Below are positions 12,101-24,197 of a stretch of 64,000 nucleotides of DNA, in pieces; position 1 is the stretch's first letter; each line of letters starts with the position of its first letter. This stretch comes from Trileptium ribeirensis (taxonomy: Eukaryota; Nematoda; Enoplea; Enoplida; Thoracostomopsidae), in assembly GCA_030248225.1 (NCBI GenBank), contig JASANE010018398.1:62001-126000 (forward strand), in the 5' to 3' direction. Made by a program: the position numbers and the translations under genes. The notes below the pieces were generated by a model, which searched no databases, was not told where the DNA came from, and worked only from the letters and a program-made list of their open reading frames with translations.

Positions 12101-12680
12101 TTGTCTCCAAACTACGGTGTCAGGTTTTTTATAAAAAAACCTGGTTTAAACAGCAATTTGCTTTATGTGAAATATTGCTTACATATAGCTTATTAATCCT
12201 TTAACTCCCACAGTTGATCGACTGCTTCCACCCGAGCGTCCGTGTTCGATACCTCATGTGACCAATACTTGCTTATTGACCAATGCTCGAAATATAAACT
12301 AATTCGGGTTAATTGGTGATTAGTCCTGTTGTCTAACTGCTATACCAAAATGAAAAATTTAGGCTTCGAAAATTTCCTAGATTCAAATTTACAGGCAGAA
12401 ACGAAACGATTCAGTTTGATTTACCTTTGAATTCTACTCTAGGCTACAACTTTTGCGGGAACGGCGTAAAAACGCCGGGATGCTGCCGATAATTTGGAAA
12501 AATTGTGTTTTAACCCAATTTCTTTAGTAGGATATTACCTGTTTGGATGATTTTATAGATTGAAGAACAACAGCAAATATACATTGTGGTGCATTACACT
12601 AAATTTACTAAAAATGAGCCAAGAACCGTGTTTATCAGACAATTTATGCATCGGTGGCAGCTAGTAATGAGAATCATATA
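9155..12680. other. No recognisable gene
   Basis: Several short overlapping ORFs of AT-rich character, no motifs, no clear repeats. Reading both strands gave nothing I could assign. Confidence 0.45.
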
Positions 12681-12681
12681 G

Positions 12682-13025
12682 CAGCTACCTGATATTGATG
12701 ATGAAGACTCCAAAAACAGGGTCTTCATAGGGGTACCTGAGAAAAGACATGCAAATAGAGTTTCAAACATCTGTCATTCGCTGGACTTCATCCGCTGCGG
12801 TGGAGTACGTATATCGAATGGAATAACTCTGAGGAATTGAAATTCTAACAATGAAGAACGTACGGGACCAAGGATATTATGATTGACCAAGGTTCGTTTC
12901 CATAACCTCAACTGTGACTCACTCAATCTTGCTTGGCGATTAAAAAAGTCGTGCCAGAATATAAAGGAATATACATTCGCCGATCCATGCCTGTCGAAAA
13001 ACGAAATGAGTTCACTGTTCTTCGG
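12682..13025 (+). pseudogene. Probable relic of a LINE ORF1 (RNA-binding part)
   Basis: An open run at 12,682-12,837 reads with NRVFIGVPEKRHANRVSNIC and a later SLDFIRCGGVRIS. After one TGA and a small frame change, a second coding-like block reads LNLAWRLKKSCQNIKEYTF. A valine/isoleucine-rich RNA-binding start, a run of helices and a late lysine-rich helix resemble the ORF1 proteins of CR1/L2-type LINEs, including the one at 53 kb. The relic is short and interrupted, and the assignment is tentative. Confidence 0.35.
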
Positions 13026-13029
13026 CGTA

Positions 13030-14840
13030 CAACGTGCGAGCTAAATATCTGAACAACTCTTTAAATCTGGTCAGATTTGTCATTTTAACCGAAAAACCAG
13101 GTTCTTTTCAAAAAACTGCACAATGAACAATGGCAAAATTAGTTGACGCAGAAACCGTTGCAATGTTGACTATAACTTGGTGACTATTAATAGGGAAAAC
13201 CAATGTACTGGTAATCTAACTCGGGGAATGAATACATAGTCACCGAACCGAAATGTGTGTAATCTGTAATTTTTAAGGTGCAAAATTTAGTTTATCAATA
13301 GCTACGACCTTAACTCTTTCATGCTATTGCTGTTTGCGCAACATTGCTAACTAATAAGATTCCTGAGCTCTTAATTGATGTAGGTAAATATGTTATTCAT
13401 CGCAATGACCGAAGATATAGCCAAGTGAGTGGCGTAGCGTAATCCAGTAATTTGTTTCAAAACTGAATATCACTCACTGGAAATATTGGCAATTGATATT
13501 TTTATTCCCACGAGGCATACGCTAACATGCATTTACAGCCCACCGAATTGCGGGAATTGTACATATGACGTCCCTATGAAATTACTCTAGGCAGATGTGC
13601 AACGTCAGATGTAACAGCACAAAATTTTATGGATTCTTTTATATCACCAGACATTTACTCAAATCTACGCTTTTTGTTGCCAGACCATACCTGAAGCCGG
13701 TGAAGCGTCATTCGGGTACACTATTTGGTACATATAGTGTGTTTTAATAATAATAATAGTAAGCACTTATATAGCACCTACTTGGAGAAACGTTATACAG
13801 GCGCGTTTTCATGCAAAAATAAACACTTGTTGAATAATAACGTTGTTGAGATTGATGACGCTCAACCCGTCTCTAAGGGGATACTTTCGGATCGATTTTT
13901 GCGCACCGATCCTCTCTCATGATGCGAGAACCTGAATAGGTGACCTTCAACGGATACTACTTATACCATGGGTGGTACCAACGTGGGGCAATCGTATATA
14001 TACTTGTTTTTTATAAGATAAATATTGTCTTATTATATATTTATAAGAACATAAATACTTTATTATTGTGACGCCGACTGTAACCAGGACGCACCGGGGG
14101 GAACATTCACATAAATCATGATTTGAACTGCGATTTAGGCATTGGGAAGCCGGGTCCTGGTGGGCATTCATGCTCAATTTAATATTCCTATCTATATATA
14201 TTTGTATACAGATATGTTCATTATATCTGTTTTTTTTTCAGAGAAACAAATAAAATTTTATTGGTTTATCACTGCATATATTATATACATAGTACATGCC
14301 AAAATTAAAACTAAATATGTATTTTCGTCCGGGAAAGGTAGTAAAATCATCACCAGATCCTCAGTGCCTCCCCGTGTAGCGACGACCGTTTTGCAAGTAG
14401 AAACAGTGTTTTGTTCAAGTCCAGATAATATAATTGCGAGCTGATTTGAATTATTCTCAATCAATTATTAATGCTTAGCCGCCGTACAAAACAGAGATAA
14501 ATTTAAGATTATTCGCTGATTTATTAAAATAATCAATACATATATCAACATTTATTTATTTTAATAATGTTTAAATATGTCTATGAAACTAATGCATTAA
14601 ATTAATATACATAGCATTTATAATATAAATTAAATACATTTAAATTGTGTAAAATTTCGGTTAACCACGCCGTTATTTGCAATATCAATACATCGTACGA
14701 TGACTCCGTGTCTTTCTCAGTGTATCGCGCAGTCAGCAATTTATAATTATTGCAAAATTGCAATTGCAGCAACGACCTGGTTATGCGCCATATTTCTTAA
14801 AACTGTTATGTTTATTGCTCTGATATATTGATGTTCTACA
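13030..14840. other. No recognisable gene
   Basis: AT-rich sequence with a short AAT microsatellite near 13,747. ORFs at 13,947-14,464 overlap on opposite strands and look like chance. Confidence 0.45.
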
Positions 14841-14845
14841 GTCTA

Positions 14846-15300
14846 CCGAAGAGCAAAGATCATATTCACAGCACTGCGTGCGGGGCGGAATCCCCGTTGA
14901 TTATCCCATATGAAGCCGTCTACCGCGGGTCTCAGCCGATCAACTGTAATTGCTTCGATAGTTTTGTAGACGACGTCTAGGAATGTGATTTGTCTGTAGT
15001 TGTTGCAGTCCTGAAATTAATCCTATCTTGCAATTTGTAGAAGCCATCGGTTGCTAGAGGACTTCCAGTTTTCTAAACACTGGGCAGGATACTGTCTTCT
15101 CAGGATGCGCTTAATGAATTATCATTCTCGAGTCGTATGAACGCGTTTCAGAAGCAGAACACTGCAGTAAATGCAGTCTCGTATGTACCATAGGAACTTA
15201 ATTAATTTGCATTGTTTTTTTTTCTCGAGATCACTGCTAAGTTTCACGGCTCTGATAGCGTCATCCGCCTCTTTACCAGATGGAGGTTCGGTTGATTGCT
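14846..15300 (-). pseudogene. Relic of an RTE-like LINE reverse transcriptase
   Basis: On the minus strand, 55 open codons at 14,846-15,010 carry the fingers-to-palm signature of non-LTR reverse transcriptases: DCNNYRQITFLDVVYK, then a DRLRP element, then NQRGFRPARSAVNMIFALR. The NYR, Q-X-GFR and I-F-X-LR pattern best fits RTE/BovB-type elements. About 200 bases upstream on the same strand, PPSGKEADDAIRAVK resembles the linker that precedes the RT domain. Stops and frame changes separate the parts. No catalytic YADD/FADD box was found. Confidence 0.6.
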
Positions 15301-15309
15301 CCAGGATAC

Positions 15310-17690
15310 ACTGATTGCTGTGAGTGACAGTAATTCAAATGAAGCTATAAGTATATATACTGCTAAATTATGTTTATAACATTCCTGTTTACTTCATCAT
15401 TAATAAAATTTCTTTAAGAATTTGTTTTTATAATAGTTTATTTTATCTTAGATGCTGGCTTTACCGATACCGATATCTTTCTCCAAATATCGCACTACAA
15501 TTTTCCACGTGTCCGAACTATAATTATGACCGGGAATAATTTTGGCGATCTTCCGGACAGTCGCCTTTTCGGTGAACCCGTGAAGTACCTTCTACTGGAT
15601 TTTCTTGATTTTTCTCTTGACCTTTGGCTACGTTTATGGCAATTTTTTTGCCATTTTAGAGTTACCACTGGTTACTCTTGGTGCCATAAATTTTCGAAAA
15701 AATTCCAGGATAAGCGTATCTGTATTTTTATATATCTATAAAACTACAGGTGTTTGACTAAGGTTGACTATTTGGGTCGAATTGTAGTACAATCAGCTTG
15801 ATCTGTTCACGTATTAAGTGGCTAAGGCTAAGCTGTAGGATTCATATAAATAGAAATAGCTCATTAACTTCTGACCCGATTATGTCAATTTTACCGCCAT
15901 TCGACAAGGCTCGCCAATCTGTCGAATGATACATAAAATCTTACATTTGTTGGGAAAACGTTTTTTTCGAAAGTTTTAGGTACCATTGTTAACCGAAAAA
16001 TTCAATGCATTTTTTGTCATAATGGTGGTCTAAATCCATTCTGAGCAAGCTTGTCGAGGTAAAATTATTTTGTTTTTTCAAAACTGGCACATTTTGGGTA
16101 GAGAGGGTGATAGCAAGCTGAAAAAACCCCAAACTTTGTGCAAAAATAGGTTTTCTTCAAAAAAACGGAGGAGAATAGAAAACCTTCATCAATAAAAAAT
16201 GAATGAATGAAAAAATTTATACAGTTCCTCTTGTTATCGTTGTATGCCCAAGTTAAGTGTGACCGAAGTCTTTGCTGTGTCTTTAGCTGTTTATTCACTC
16301 AGCTTTGAGAGTTAACCGTATCACCTTAACTCCATTACTGCATCTCCGTCTAGGGGCAGATACCGGAGTATAGGCGATACACCCTGCCCAAATAATATGC
16401 AACCTCAAGTCAAGACCTATAAGCAAAGGTATTCTAGGGTCAACATCTCATATCAAAATGCCAATATTGCATCCACAATACTTCAATCCTGCCAATGTTC
16501 TTGCGTTCCACTATGTTTAGGCAGGAATTCGCACCCATCTTTAACAACTTTGCATTCCCTCATATCGCTAATATCATTACTGCGTCCCAGCTATGCACTA
16601 AACGTTTATGGTTAACCCACGCAATTTTAAGCTAACAACTGCGTCTTCTCAGTGCACTCTACTTTCATTTAACCAGCGCCAGATTGGATTCCTCAGCTTG
16701 ACTTTCGCCTAAAATATTATATATTAATTCCAGCAGTTATCTAAATTTTGATTAACCCTTTCCTTTTTAAACTAATATGTATTTTATACAGTTATGAATA
16801 ATCGTTTCCGTAGCGGAGGATTTAACCTGGATCGTTTAGGACCAAAGCATTGTACACTAGCCACTACGCTATTTAGAGGTTTTGCTCTCAAGGAACCTAG
16901 CAAAGCGAGCGAATAACAAATCACAAAAGTAACCAAAGTATCGGAAGTAGTCCTTAAGGCTTTAATTTCATAGTCAATCTATAACATTTTTATACACTAT
17001 CAGAAATATGTGCCTGTGTAGGTGAACCAACCGTTGATAATCTTATAGTGACAACGACCACTAAGTTTCTGCGTAGACTGTCCAGTATTGCTATTAACTT
17101 GCTAAATCTCCTATTCTTTTGAACATGCGATGGCACATTCGTTATCGATATCTTCAGTAGTCCTTAAAGCACAGGACTATTATGCAACAACAACAACTAA
17201 TTGCTTTCACGTTTCCCAAATATTGAAAACGGGAAACAGATGTGGGAATGGCTGGTCATGGGCGTTCAACATTTGGACATTTATTTTTGTTATCCCAAGT
17301 TGGAATCAGTCCGACGTTCACCATTTTCAACGGACAGAGCCCATGTGTCTACGTAGAAATTTTTGACTGCACGGCAAGTCGTACTAGTACTACATAGTTG
17401 TATGTAAATAGGATACCCCGAATTGCATTAGTAAAGCACGGGCAAACTGTTTAGTTTTATAACTCCACAGTTATGTGAACAACAACCATTAGCAAATATA
17501 TTTAAAAGTACATAGTTTTTAGATATGAACTGCTTGTTAACCCTTCCATACCCAACTCTACAATTGGTGTCAGCGTATATTGCACCTCGTTGTGCTAAAC
17601 TAATACAACACAAATGAACCATGTTGAGATTATCAGAACAGATTTTCAACGTATGAGACAAAATCTGATCTGTGAGCTTATGTGACACTA
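15310..17690. other. No recognisable gene
   Basis: AT-rich, with only short motif-free ORFs on both strands. Nothing repeated or structured stood out. Confidence 0.45.
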
Positions 17691-18170
17691 TGGCGGCAGC
17701 CGGGTTACTTCCTCTTGAAGTCCGGACACCTCCAAGCCTGAAATGCTAGGGGCTGCCCCCTCAATGGAGTGGGACTGCTCCGCGAAGCAAATTGAACCGG
17801 CTGGTGGAAATATGAACCGGAGGACCAAAAAAGACACTCACCACCAGCCTCCATTAGAAAAGATTTTGCCGGCTGGGGTGGAGTGGCAAACTCCCTCACC
17901 CAGCCGGAACCCTGCACACCTGCTGGGCATGGCCGACCGCACATGCAATGGCAGACTATCAAATAACTTTCTGAAAGATGACTTGTTTAATGTACAATAT
18001 GTCTGCGTGTTTATATGCAACAATAAATCAAACTGAGCGAAAACTGTACTAGCAACTCGCAATTGAGGGAAAGGGAGCGGGAGCAAAGTGAAATGTTGTC
18101 CCATACATGTTGTTTTTGTGGGATTCGGGTAGCCCTCATGTGGGCAGGGCCATTGTTGCATCTGAATATT
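17690..18170. other. GC-rich patch with a strong hairpin
   Basis: A compositionally distinct segment rich in GGCTGG and CCAGCC. At 17,869-17,907 a sequence beginning CCGGCTGGGGTGG is followed by its near reverse complement ending CACCCAGCCGG, with only a few bases of loop. ORFs run in several frames on both strands, as expected for a stop-poor GC-rich patch, so none is called. Confidence 0.4.
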
Positions 18171-18299
18171 AAATAAACGTGCATGTGTATCTTCTAATTC
18201 AAGATACTCGGCAGTGGACTAAGTTATTAATTCATTATGACTGCAGTGTAATTAACTTATAACTGTCAATACTGTACCAGGTCATAACATAATACCAAT

Positions 18300-18790
18300 T
18301 TGTGTAAATGCCACACCACTTACTTCAAGTGCAGAACCTGTAGCACAGTTCCAGAAACTGTAGATACCGTCACGGCATTTACATCAAATACACATCCTGT
18401 CAAGTCAGTTTCTCAGAAATTTGCAGACACTGTAGGGCAGTTACACAACTTCTGGATACCTTCGCACCACTTATGTCAAATGTAGACACTGTCAAGACAA
18501 TTGCACAAAAATTGCTCACGGTGCCATGACAGTAACACCAAATTGTTAATATTAGCAAGACAACCACTCAAAATTGTAGCTACTGCCACGGCAGTTACAC
18601 TATTTGCAGCTTATGTCACTACATTAATTCTAAGTTGTAAACATATTCGCTAACATGTCACTAGATTGCAGGTACTGGCACGACAGTTGCACAATTTTGT
18701 AGATAGTGCTTTGCCAGCAACTTCAATTAGCGAGGAACTGTCAAGTAACCCCCAGCTATTTTGTGCAATTGTCATGACACCTTCCAAAGA
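18300..18790. repeat. Degenerate minisatellite next to the giant LTR
   Basis: At least six diverged copies of a unit close to TTGTAGATACTGYCACGGCA followed by GTTACAC occur at irregular spacings of roughly 50-70 bases, for example near 18,358, 18,424, 18,482, 18,577, 18,664 and 18,701. The copies end within about 30-50 bases of the 5' LTR start. No counterpart was seen at the 3' end of the element, so the array belongs to the target DNA or an older element. Confidence 0.6.
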
Positions 18791-19428
18791 GTGTGTAGTC
18801 GACGCACGCAGCTTAATGTGAACGGTGCATAAGAATATCACATACCGTTCTGTATATAACTGTTGTATACCGTTTTGTACAAAAGTGTTGTATACTGTTT
18901 GTATTAATTGCCTCAATTGACCATCGGGATGAGTGTTGTGTGAGGTACGCTGAACAGAATAAAGAAATCAGGTTGATCCAGCCGATTTAGGATACTGGAC
19001 CCCACGCTCCGCACCGACAGAGTAAGCATCACGCTGGAACCACAACCAGCAGCCGCTACGCGTTAAAACCGTGACGGTTACGACCGTCCGGAAATAGGAG
19101 GCCCCTGACTGCACGTTCAAGAAAACAAGTTTGATAAGACCGAAATCAAAAATATTAACTTTACTTGGTTTTAGCAATGTACTGAGTAATGGTCACGGAA
19201 AACAGCAAGTCAAAATAAGCGGAAATCACACTTTTGGTAGTCTTCGCAAGCATGCGGAACGACGGATGCCGGGTTAATTTGAAGGCCCGCCACAGTCTAC
19301 GGTACCAGGATCCGGAAAATAACTAGAGCAGGTTGGTAGGACACTTTGGGAGTTATGGTCGGCCATCCAAAACCGCCCCGGACAACGCCGAAAATTCGCC
19401 TGTAATACGTAGAGACAATCGCTATTTA

Positions 19429-19973
19429 TGCGAGAGCAAACTTAACCCACGCCCATCAATAATCCTATTTTGCTATTTCGGTTAAAAATCTGTTACTGAA
19501 CGTTTTTGGTAAACCATAATCCGGCGCAAAACTGTTCGCGAACACAAAGCTCTGTGATAGTAATCCGGTAAATTTGTGTTCGCGAAAATTCAAGGAAAAT
19601 TACCAAATTTTTTGCGAACGAAAATCTACCGGATTTGGATTCGCTGAATTTGTTCGCGAATACTGTAACCTAAACCACATGAACGATTGATTTGTGACGT
19701 CAGTATTACGTTAAATTTGTTCGCGAACACAGACAAATACGAATCAGAAGCTGATAGGCGTTCCATAACAGTTTTCACTACAAATTCAAAATTGTCAAAA
19801 TTCTGTTCGAACACAAGCTGTAATTTTTAGTGCTTGTTTCTGATTTTGCCAATTTTCTGTTATCGAAAAGTCGATGAAATTTCCGCATTTGTTTCGTAAC
19901 AACGGTTTGCGCTTCGCTATCGGTTTTTACAAAATAGGATAGTCGATGGGCGCATCTTAAGTTTACTCGCGCA
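19429..19973. mobile_element. Harbinger-like MITE nested in the 5' LTR
   Basis: A 545-base insertion absent from the 3' LTR, where the empty site reads GCTACTTACGCTAGG. It is flanked by TTA on both sides (19,426-19,428 and 19,974-19,976). Its ends are imperfect inverted repeats of about 50 bases, starting TGCGAGAGCAAACTTAA on the left and the complement of TGCGCGAGTAAACTTAAG on the right. It has no transposase. A 3-base TTA duplication fits PIF/Harbinger elements. The empty site proves it is a real, later insertion. Confidence 0.85.
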
Positions 19974-20934
19974 TTACGCTAGGTAGGATTGTCGCCGTGG
20001 AACCCGGACTATCACTTTCCATGTAGTTAGGACATATCATATATAAAGTATGTACATGTATCTATTTATGTGTGTGCCCTGTGGACAACTTTTAGGCAAA
20101 ACCGCTTTGTTTCTGTAGCCTATTGCAGTACGCAACCAATACAAAATCCCAATTTCCGATGTCCCCGTCGCCATATCCCGCGTCAGAACCGGCGCATGCG
20201 ACCCCTCGTTTTGTTCATCGCGACTAGTGGAGTCCAACAATATGCGTCGAACCTTCGCCCGAACCCTTACTGACCCGCGGCAGTCACTCAAAGATGCCTA
20301 GAAAGCGGCTGCCGACTGCTGATGGGCACCGATAATTAGAGATTTTTCGCTCCACTTTAAAATGGGCGAACCGCCCCTCATTGGATTCGTCTCGATGAGG
20401 CATTTCCAAAAATACCCGGCGGGTCTCGATCCGCCGCCCCGTTAACCCGGACGACCAACAAACGCGCCCCCACCGTAGTCATCACTCTCCCTAATAGCCG
20501 CGATTTTAGTACCGTTTTTACCCCTGCCGCCCTAGTAGCGATATCACCCCTCATTTAAATCGCTGTTGGACGATGAGTCCAACGATACCCGGCGGGCGCC
20601 GCTCCGCCCATCCGTTAGCGCAGGAGAGCCCGCTAAAGCTCCCCATACTAATATACATCGGTACCCATGTGAGGGTCCCGACCCGCTTCTATGTCTACCC
20701 CCTTGTGTTTGGTATCAATCGACCCCGTTTTCCGTCCTGGGATCGAATCTGACCCCAGCCCCGCGAAAATCGTCCCGGATTCCCCTTGCCCCGCTTCCCT
20801 TCCCACACCCGCCTCGTGTCCTCGCTGTCCTTTCGCTTTTGTCCTCGTTCTCTCTCTAACCGACGTTTCTGGTCGGTTTTCTTCTTTGTCGTCGTTGTTG
20901 TTGTTGTTTTTGGTGTGTTATGAGTATGTATTTA

Positions 20935-20962
20935 TCCTGAGCGACCTTTCTGTCGCTCAGGA
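20935..20962. other. Perfect hairpin in the LTR
   Basis: An 11-base perfect stem (TCCTGAGCGAC and its complement) around a 6-base CTTTCT loop. It is preserved exactly in the 3' LTR at 44,173-44,200. A second smaller hairpin (CCGAC...GTCGG) followed by a T-run lies about 65 bases upstream in both copies. The role is unknown; a structured 5' leader or transcript-processing signal is possible. Confidence 0.55.
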
Positions 20963-23289
20963 CGCCAATGTGTCTACTGTGTGTAGTATGGGTATGTCTG
21001 TGTGTCTATGTGTTTATATATGTATATATTATATATATAAGAACTGCATACATATATATATATATGAGGTCATGGAAAAACGGACGGACGAGGACATCGT
21101 ACGTTAAAATTTGTTAAATTTCAGAGTTTTACGGGCGGACGAGACATGGACGGATAGGACGAACGGGGGGCGACTTTAGGGCCCTGCCGCGGACCCTAGG
21201 GACCCTGGAACGGGGTGCCTGACAGATTAGTAATACGTAAGGATTCGCCCCGTCTCTGGCCTGAGAACGGGCACGTTTCCGCCGTTGGTTCCCCCCGGCG
21301 CGACTTTGAAGCAGACATACTCGCTTGAAAATTAGAAATTAGCTTGATTTTTCTTGACGTTCTAAGGTGTCCTCGCAAGTTGGGGTCACTTTTCAAATTC
21401 AATTTAGCTTAATTAGGAGGGCGGTAAGTCGAAAACCACAAAGGCCGAGTTGATGTTTGCCGACTCGGATGGGCTGCGAAGAGTAAATAGTCCAAAATTC
21501 GAGCAGATTGTCACGCTAATTGGGGCTGAAGAAGGAAATTGCGTGACCAGAAAGTATCTGCAATAGTTTAAGTTAAGCTGGGACCGGAAACAGTTCAAAT
21601 CTTGTTAGTTTAGGATCTGACTTCGCTGGACATCCGGCGATAAGGACGGGAAATTGGGACTTCAAAATTTGCTTTTCGTGGGAAAATTTAGACAAAAATC
21701 AAAGATGGTCAACTTCCGAGTACTCGGAAGATTCAAACTTAAAGTCGGCAAATTTAATTGAAGCCGACTCTCTTTAAGGACATCGACGGTTTACGGTATC
21801 CGTCAAGATTTAAATTTCCGGAAGTGTCCCCAATTGCACACTGGATTGAAAACCCAAAAAAGTGGGCGTCACGAAATCGCCAACGATTGGACGGCGACAA
21901 AATCGCCATCCTTAACTACAGGCAGAAATTTTGAGGTTACGACCAACGCGTCGAATCTTGGAATCAGTTCGACTTCGGCAGCGCGGAGTTCGGTCGACTT
22001 TACTGACCGGCTCCGACGCTTGACTTTAATCTCCAGTTGTTTTCTATTTCGTGTTTGCTTTCTCGTGGTTTTCGGTTTGCGTGTTTGGAATGGGATTCGA
22101 TCGATGGAGGACCCGCGTAGACATCTTCCGGGATTGCTGTAGAGCATAGGACAAATAGCCGAAGTCCGTCTAATTCCCCGTGGTCTTAGGTAAGGCACAA
22201 CAAAATGGACGTTTCACGTCCAGACTTTACATGACCTGCTTCTTTTGAGTTAGATTCAATGAATTTTCCTGAGCCGACCACGGTCAAATTTCTTGAACGT
22301 GCCTACCACGAAATAAGAACTTGTTCTATGATTTGTTCTGTTGGTTTTCCAAATTTGCAGCTTAGTGGACTGTTCAATGCTCATGCCGTGTTTGGGCTTG
22401 GACGGAAATGCAGATTAGGGACGGAGAACTAGCCTCCGTCGGGTTTTAGAAAACCCTTAAAATTTCATTCTGTTCTTGAGTTAAGAAAATTTGGGGAATA
22501 CAAAAGACAGATCAAATTCTAGGTATTATCACTTGAGCTTAAGGTGTTTGCTACCTACGCTGAATGATGCCTACGGATTATCTCAGTTTGATTGGTTGAC
22601 GACAACCCTAAGGCGTCTTTACACATTTAGCTGATATCTTACCTAGGCACAAGTCTCACGGTGACGACTGACCGGATTAACTCTAGGTGTCCCTCTAGAC
22701 CCCCCCGCCTTAACCAAAAAGGAGCTGGAGGCACACGCCCCCAGCTGAGCAAAATTTCGCCGACCTCGACCTAGGACGATGACGCGTCGTTCTATGGTAA
22801 TACACAGGTTTTGGACCCAAATAAGAACGTGATCAAAACAATTAAATTTACCAGTGCTCTTTATTGCCATGCGCAATGGTCTTCTCTCGAGACCATTGTC
22901 TAGAAGGATCAGAATTGAGGCTCGCCCTCTGAGCCATCGCTAGAAACCGCCGTTGCGGGAGAAACACATTGTGTCCCCGCCTTCAAACAAAATTTTAGGA
23001 CTTTCTAAAAATAAAGAAAACTTACCTCCTCGCCCGGGCCATTTCGGCGCCAAACCGGGCAAGTGCAAAACCCCTTTTTCTTTTTGGAGCGAGTTGATCG
23101 CTGAATTTAGCCAGGTTTCACTATTTATCATGAGTGCCCGTTAGGCTATGCACTATGTATGCCAGGTTTCTCCTTTCTATAGTTTCAGTGTCAGCCAGTG
23201 CTGTTTTCCCAGTTAGTGAGTTGAACCTGCACGGAGAATTTAAGTCCGCCGCAGTTTTACAGGTCTTAACCATTCAGCCATAGGAACAT

Positions 23290-23363
23290 ATCGACTTTTA
23301 CTATTAAGTCGATAATAACTCAACTGCAGTGCAGTGCAGTTGAGGCACTGCAATATTGCAGTG
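23290..23363. promoter_or_regulatory. Cluster of three palindromes in the LTR
   Basis: Three inverted repeats sit side by side: ATCGACTT...AAGTCGAT (23,290-23,313), a CTCAACTGCAGTGCA-type near-palindrome (23,319-23,344), and a perfect 18-base palindrome CACTGCAATATTGCAGTG (23,346-23,363). The 3' LTR keeps them at 46,712-46,785 with one change in the last. The cluster lies about 830 bases before the AATAAA of the LTR. It could be a regulatory or promoter-proximal element; that is inference. Confidence 0.35.
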
Positions 23364-24191
23364 TAATAGAAAAAGCATTGATAGGGAGAGTCAAGGAAAC
23401 GTCAACAGAAGAGAAAACAAAGGACGCCAATGCGTCCGGGGCCGATCGCCCAGGGCCCAACTATACAAAACGACCCCAAGAGGGGCAATAAGATCGAGTC
23501 ACTCCCCGGCTCGGTGCGCTAAGTCCGAAAAAACTTCCCCCAACAAAATACCAGTAGGGAAACAAAATCAGAACTAAAATATCCAGGCTCGCCTCTAGAG
23601 GGCGACCCCGAGATCGCTTGGGAAATCGTCTAGAGCCGCTTCGCGTTACAACAGGCCCCTACCGATCTGAAACTGGATTAGTTCGCCCCCACCCCCTTTC
23701 GTTCGGTCAGTCGTACTATTTGGTAGGTATGGATGCCAAATGCTATAGGGTGAATTTATGCATACGCACTGATGAGAGTACGTCTTGAGAATAAATTGCC
23801 AGTCACTCCGTGGCGCCACCACAACGCTGTCGAGATCGCATGGTCAGTCTGATCACCGTTGTTCCTTCCCCGGTCTGAGTATTCGTCGCCCAGAGAGACC
23901 TGCTTTAAGGAACGATTTCCGAAGCACTCTAGGGCCCCTGCTTAGTGCACTGCATAGCTGATTAGTTCGCTAACGTTTAGTCGAAGCAGGGATAACCGCC
24001 CCTAGTCCACGCACGCGCCTGTACCAGTATGCTCCGTATATGTTTTCTCTTTTCATGCCTTGCGCCCCATAATCCACCGCACTGAAGTGATCACAGCGAG
24101 CTGTGGCTAGGCTACCCTGATACGTTTTGCTTAGTTCACCCCAACCTTAATTCACGAACACTCATTCCCAACATTAACCTTTGATCATGTA

Positions 24192-24197
24192 AATAAA
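24192..24197 (+). promoter_or_regulatory. AATAAA poly(A) signal candidate in 5' LTR
   Basis: AATAAA in the context CATGTAAATAAACTTGAG, about 800 bases before the LTR end and identical in the 3' LTR (47,614-47,619). It may mark the 3' side of the R region. Confidence 0.35.

Noticed and set aside
17705..18161. Overlapping ORFs on both strands of the GC-rich patch
   Set aside because: Stop-poor sequence opens all frames; none has a domain.
20400..20440. tRNA T-arm-like GGCGG-GTCTCGAT-CCGCC
   Set aside because: No acceptor, D or anticodon arm around it; a similar GC hairpin recurs about 190 bases on, so it is LTR structure and not a tRNA.
20691..21107. Pro/Ser/Leu-rich ORF in the 5' LTR with a partner in the 3' LTR (43,929-44,282)
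   Set aside because: Shared only because the LTRs are duplicates. It runs into TA-repeat sequence, differs in length between copies and has no domain.
23768..23795. CTGATGAG core suggesting a hammerhead ribozyme
   Set aside because: No matching GAAA box and stem arrangement nearby.
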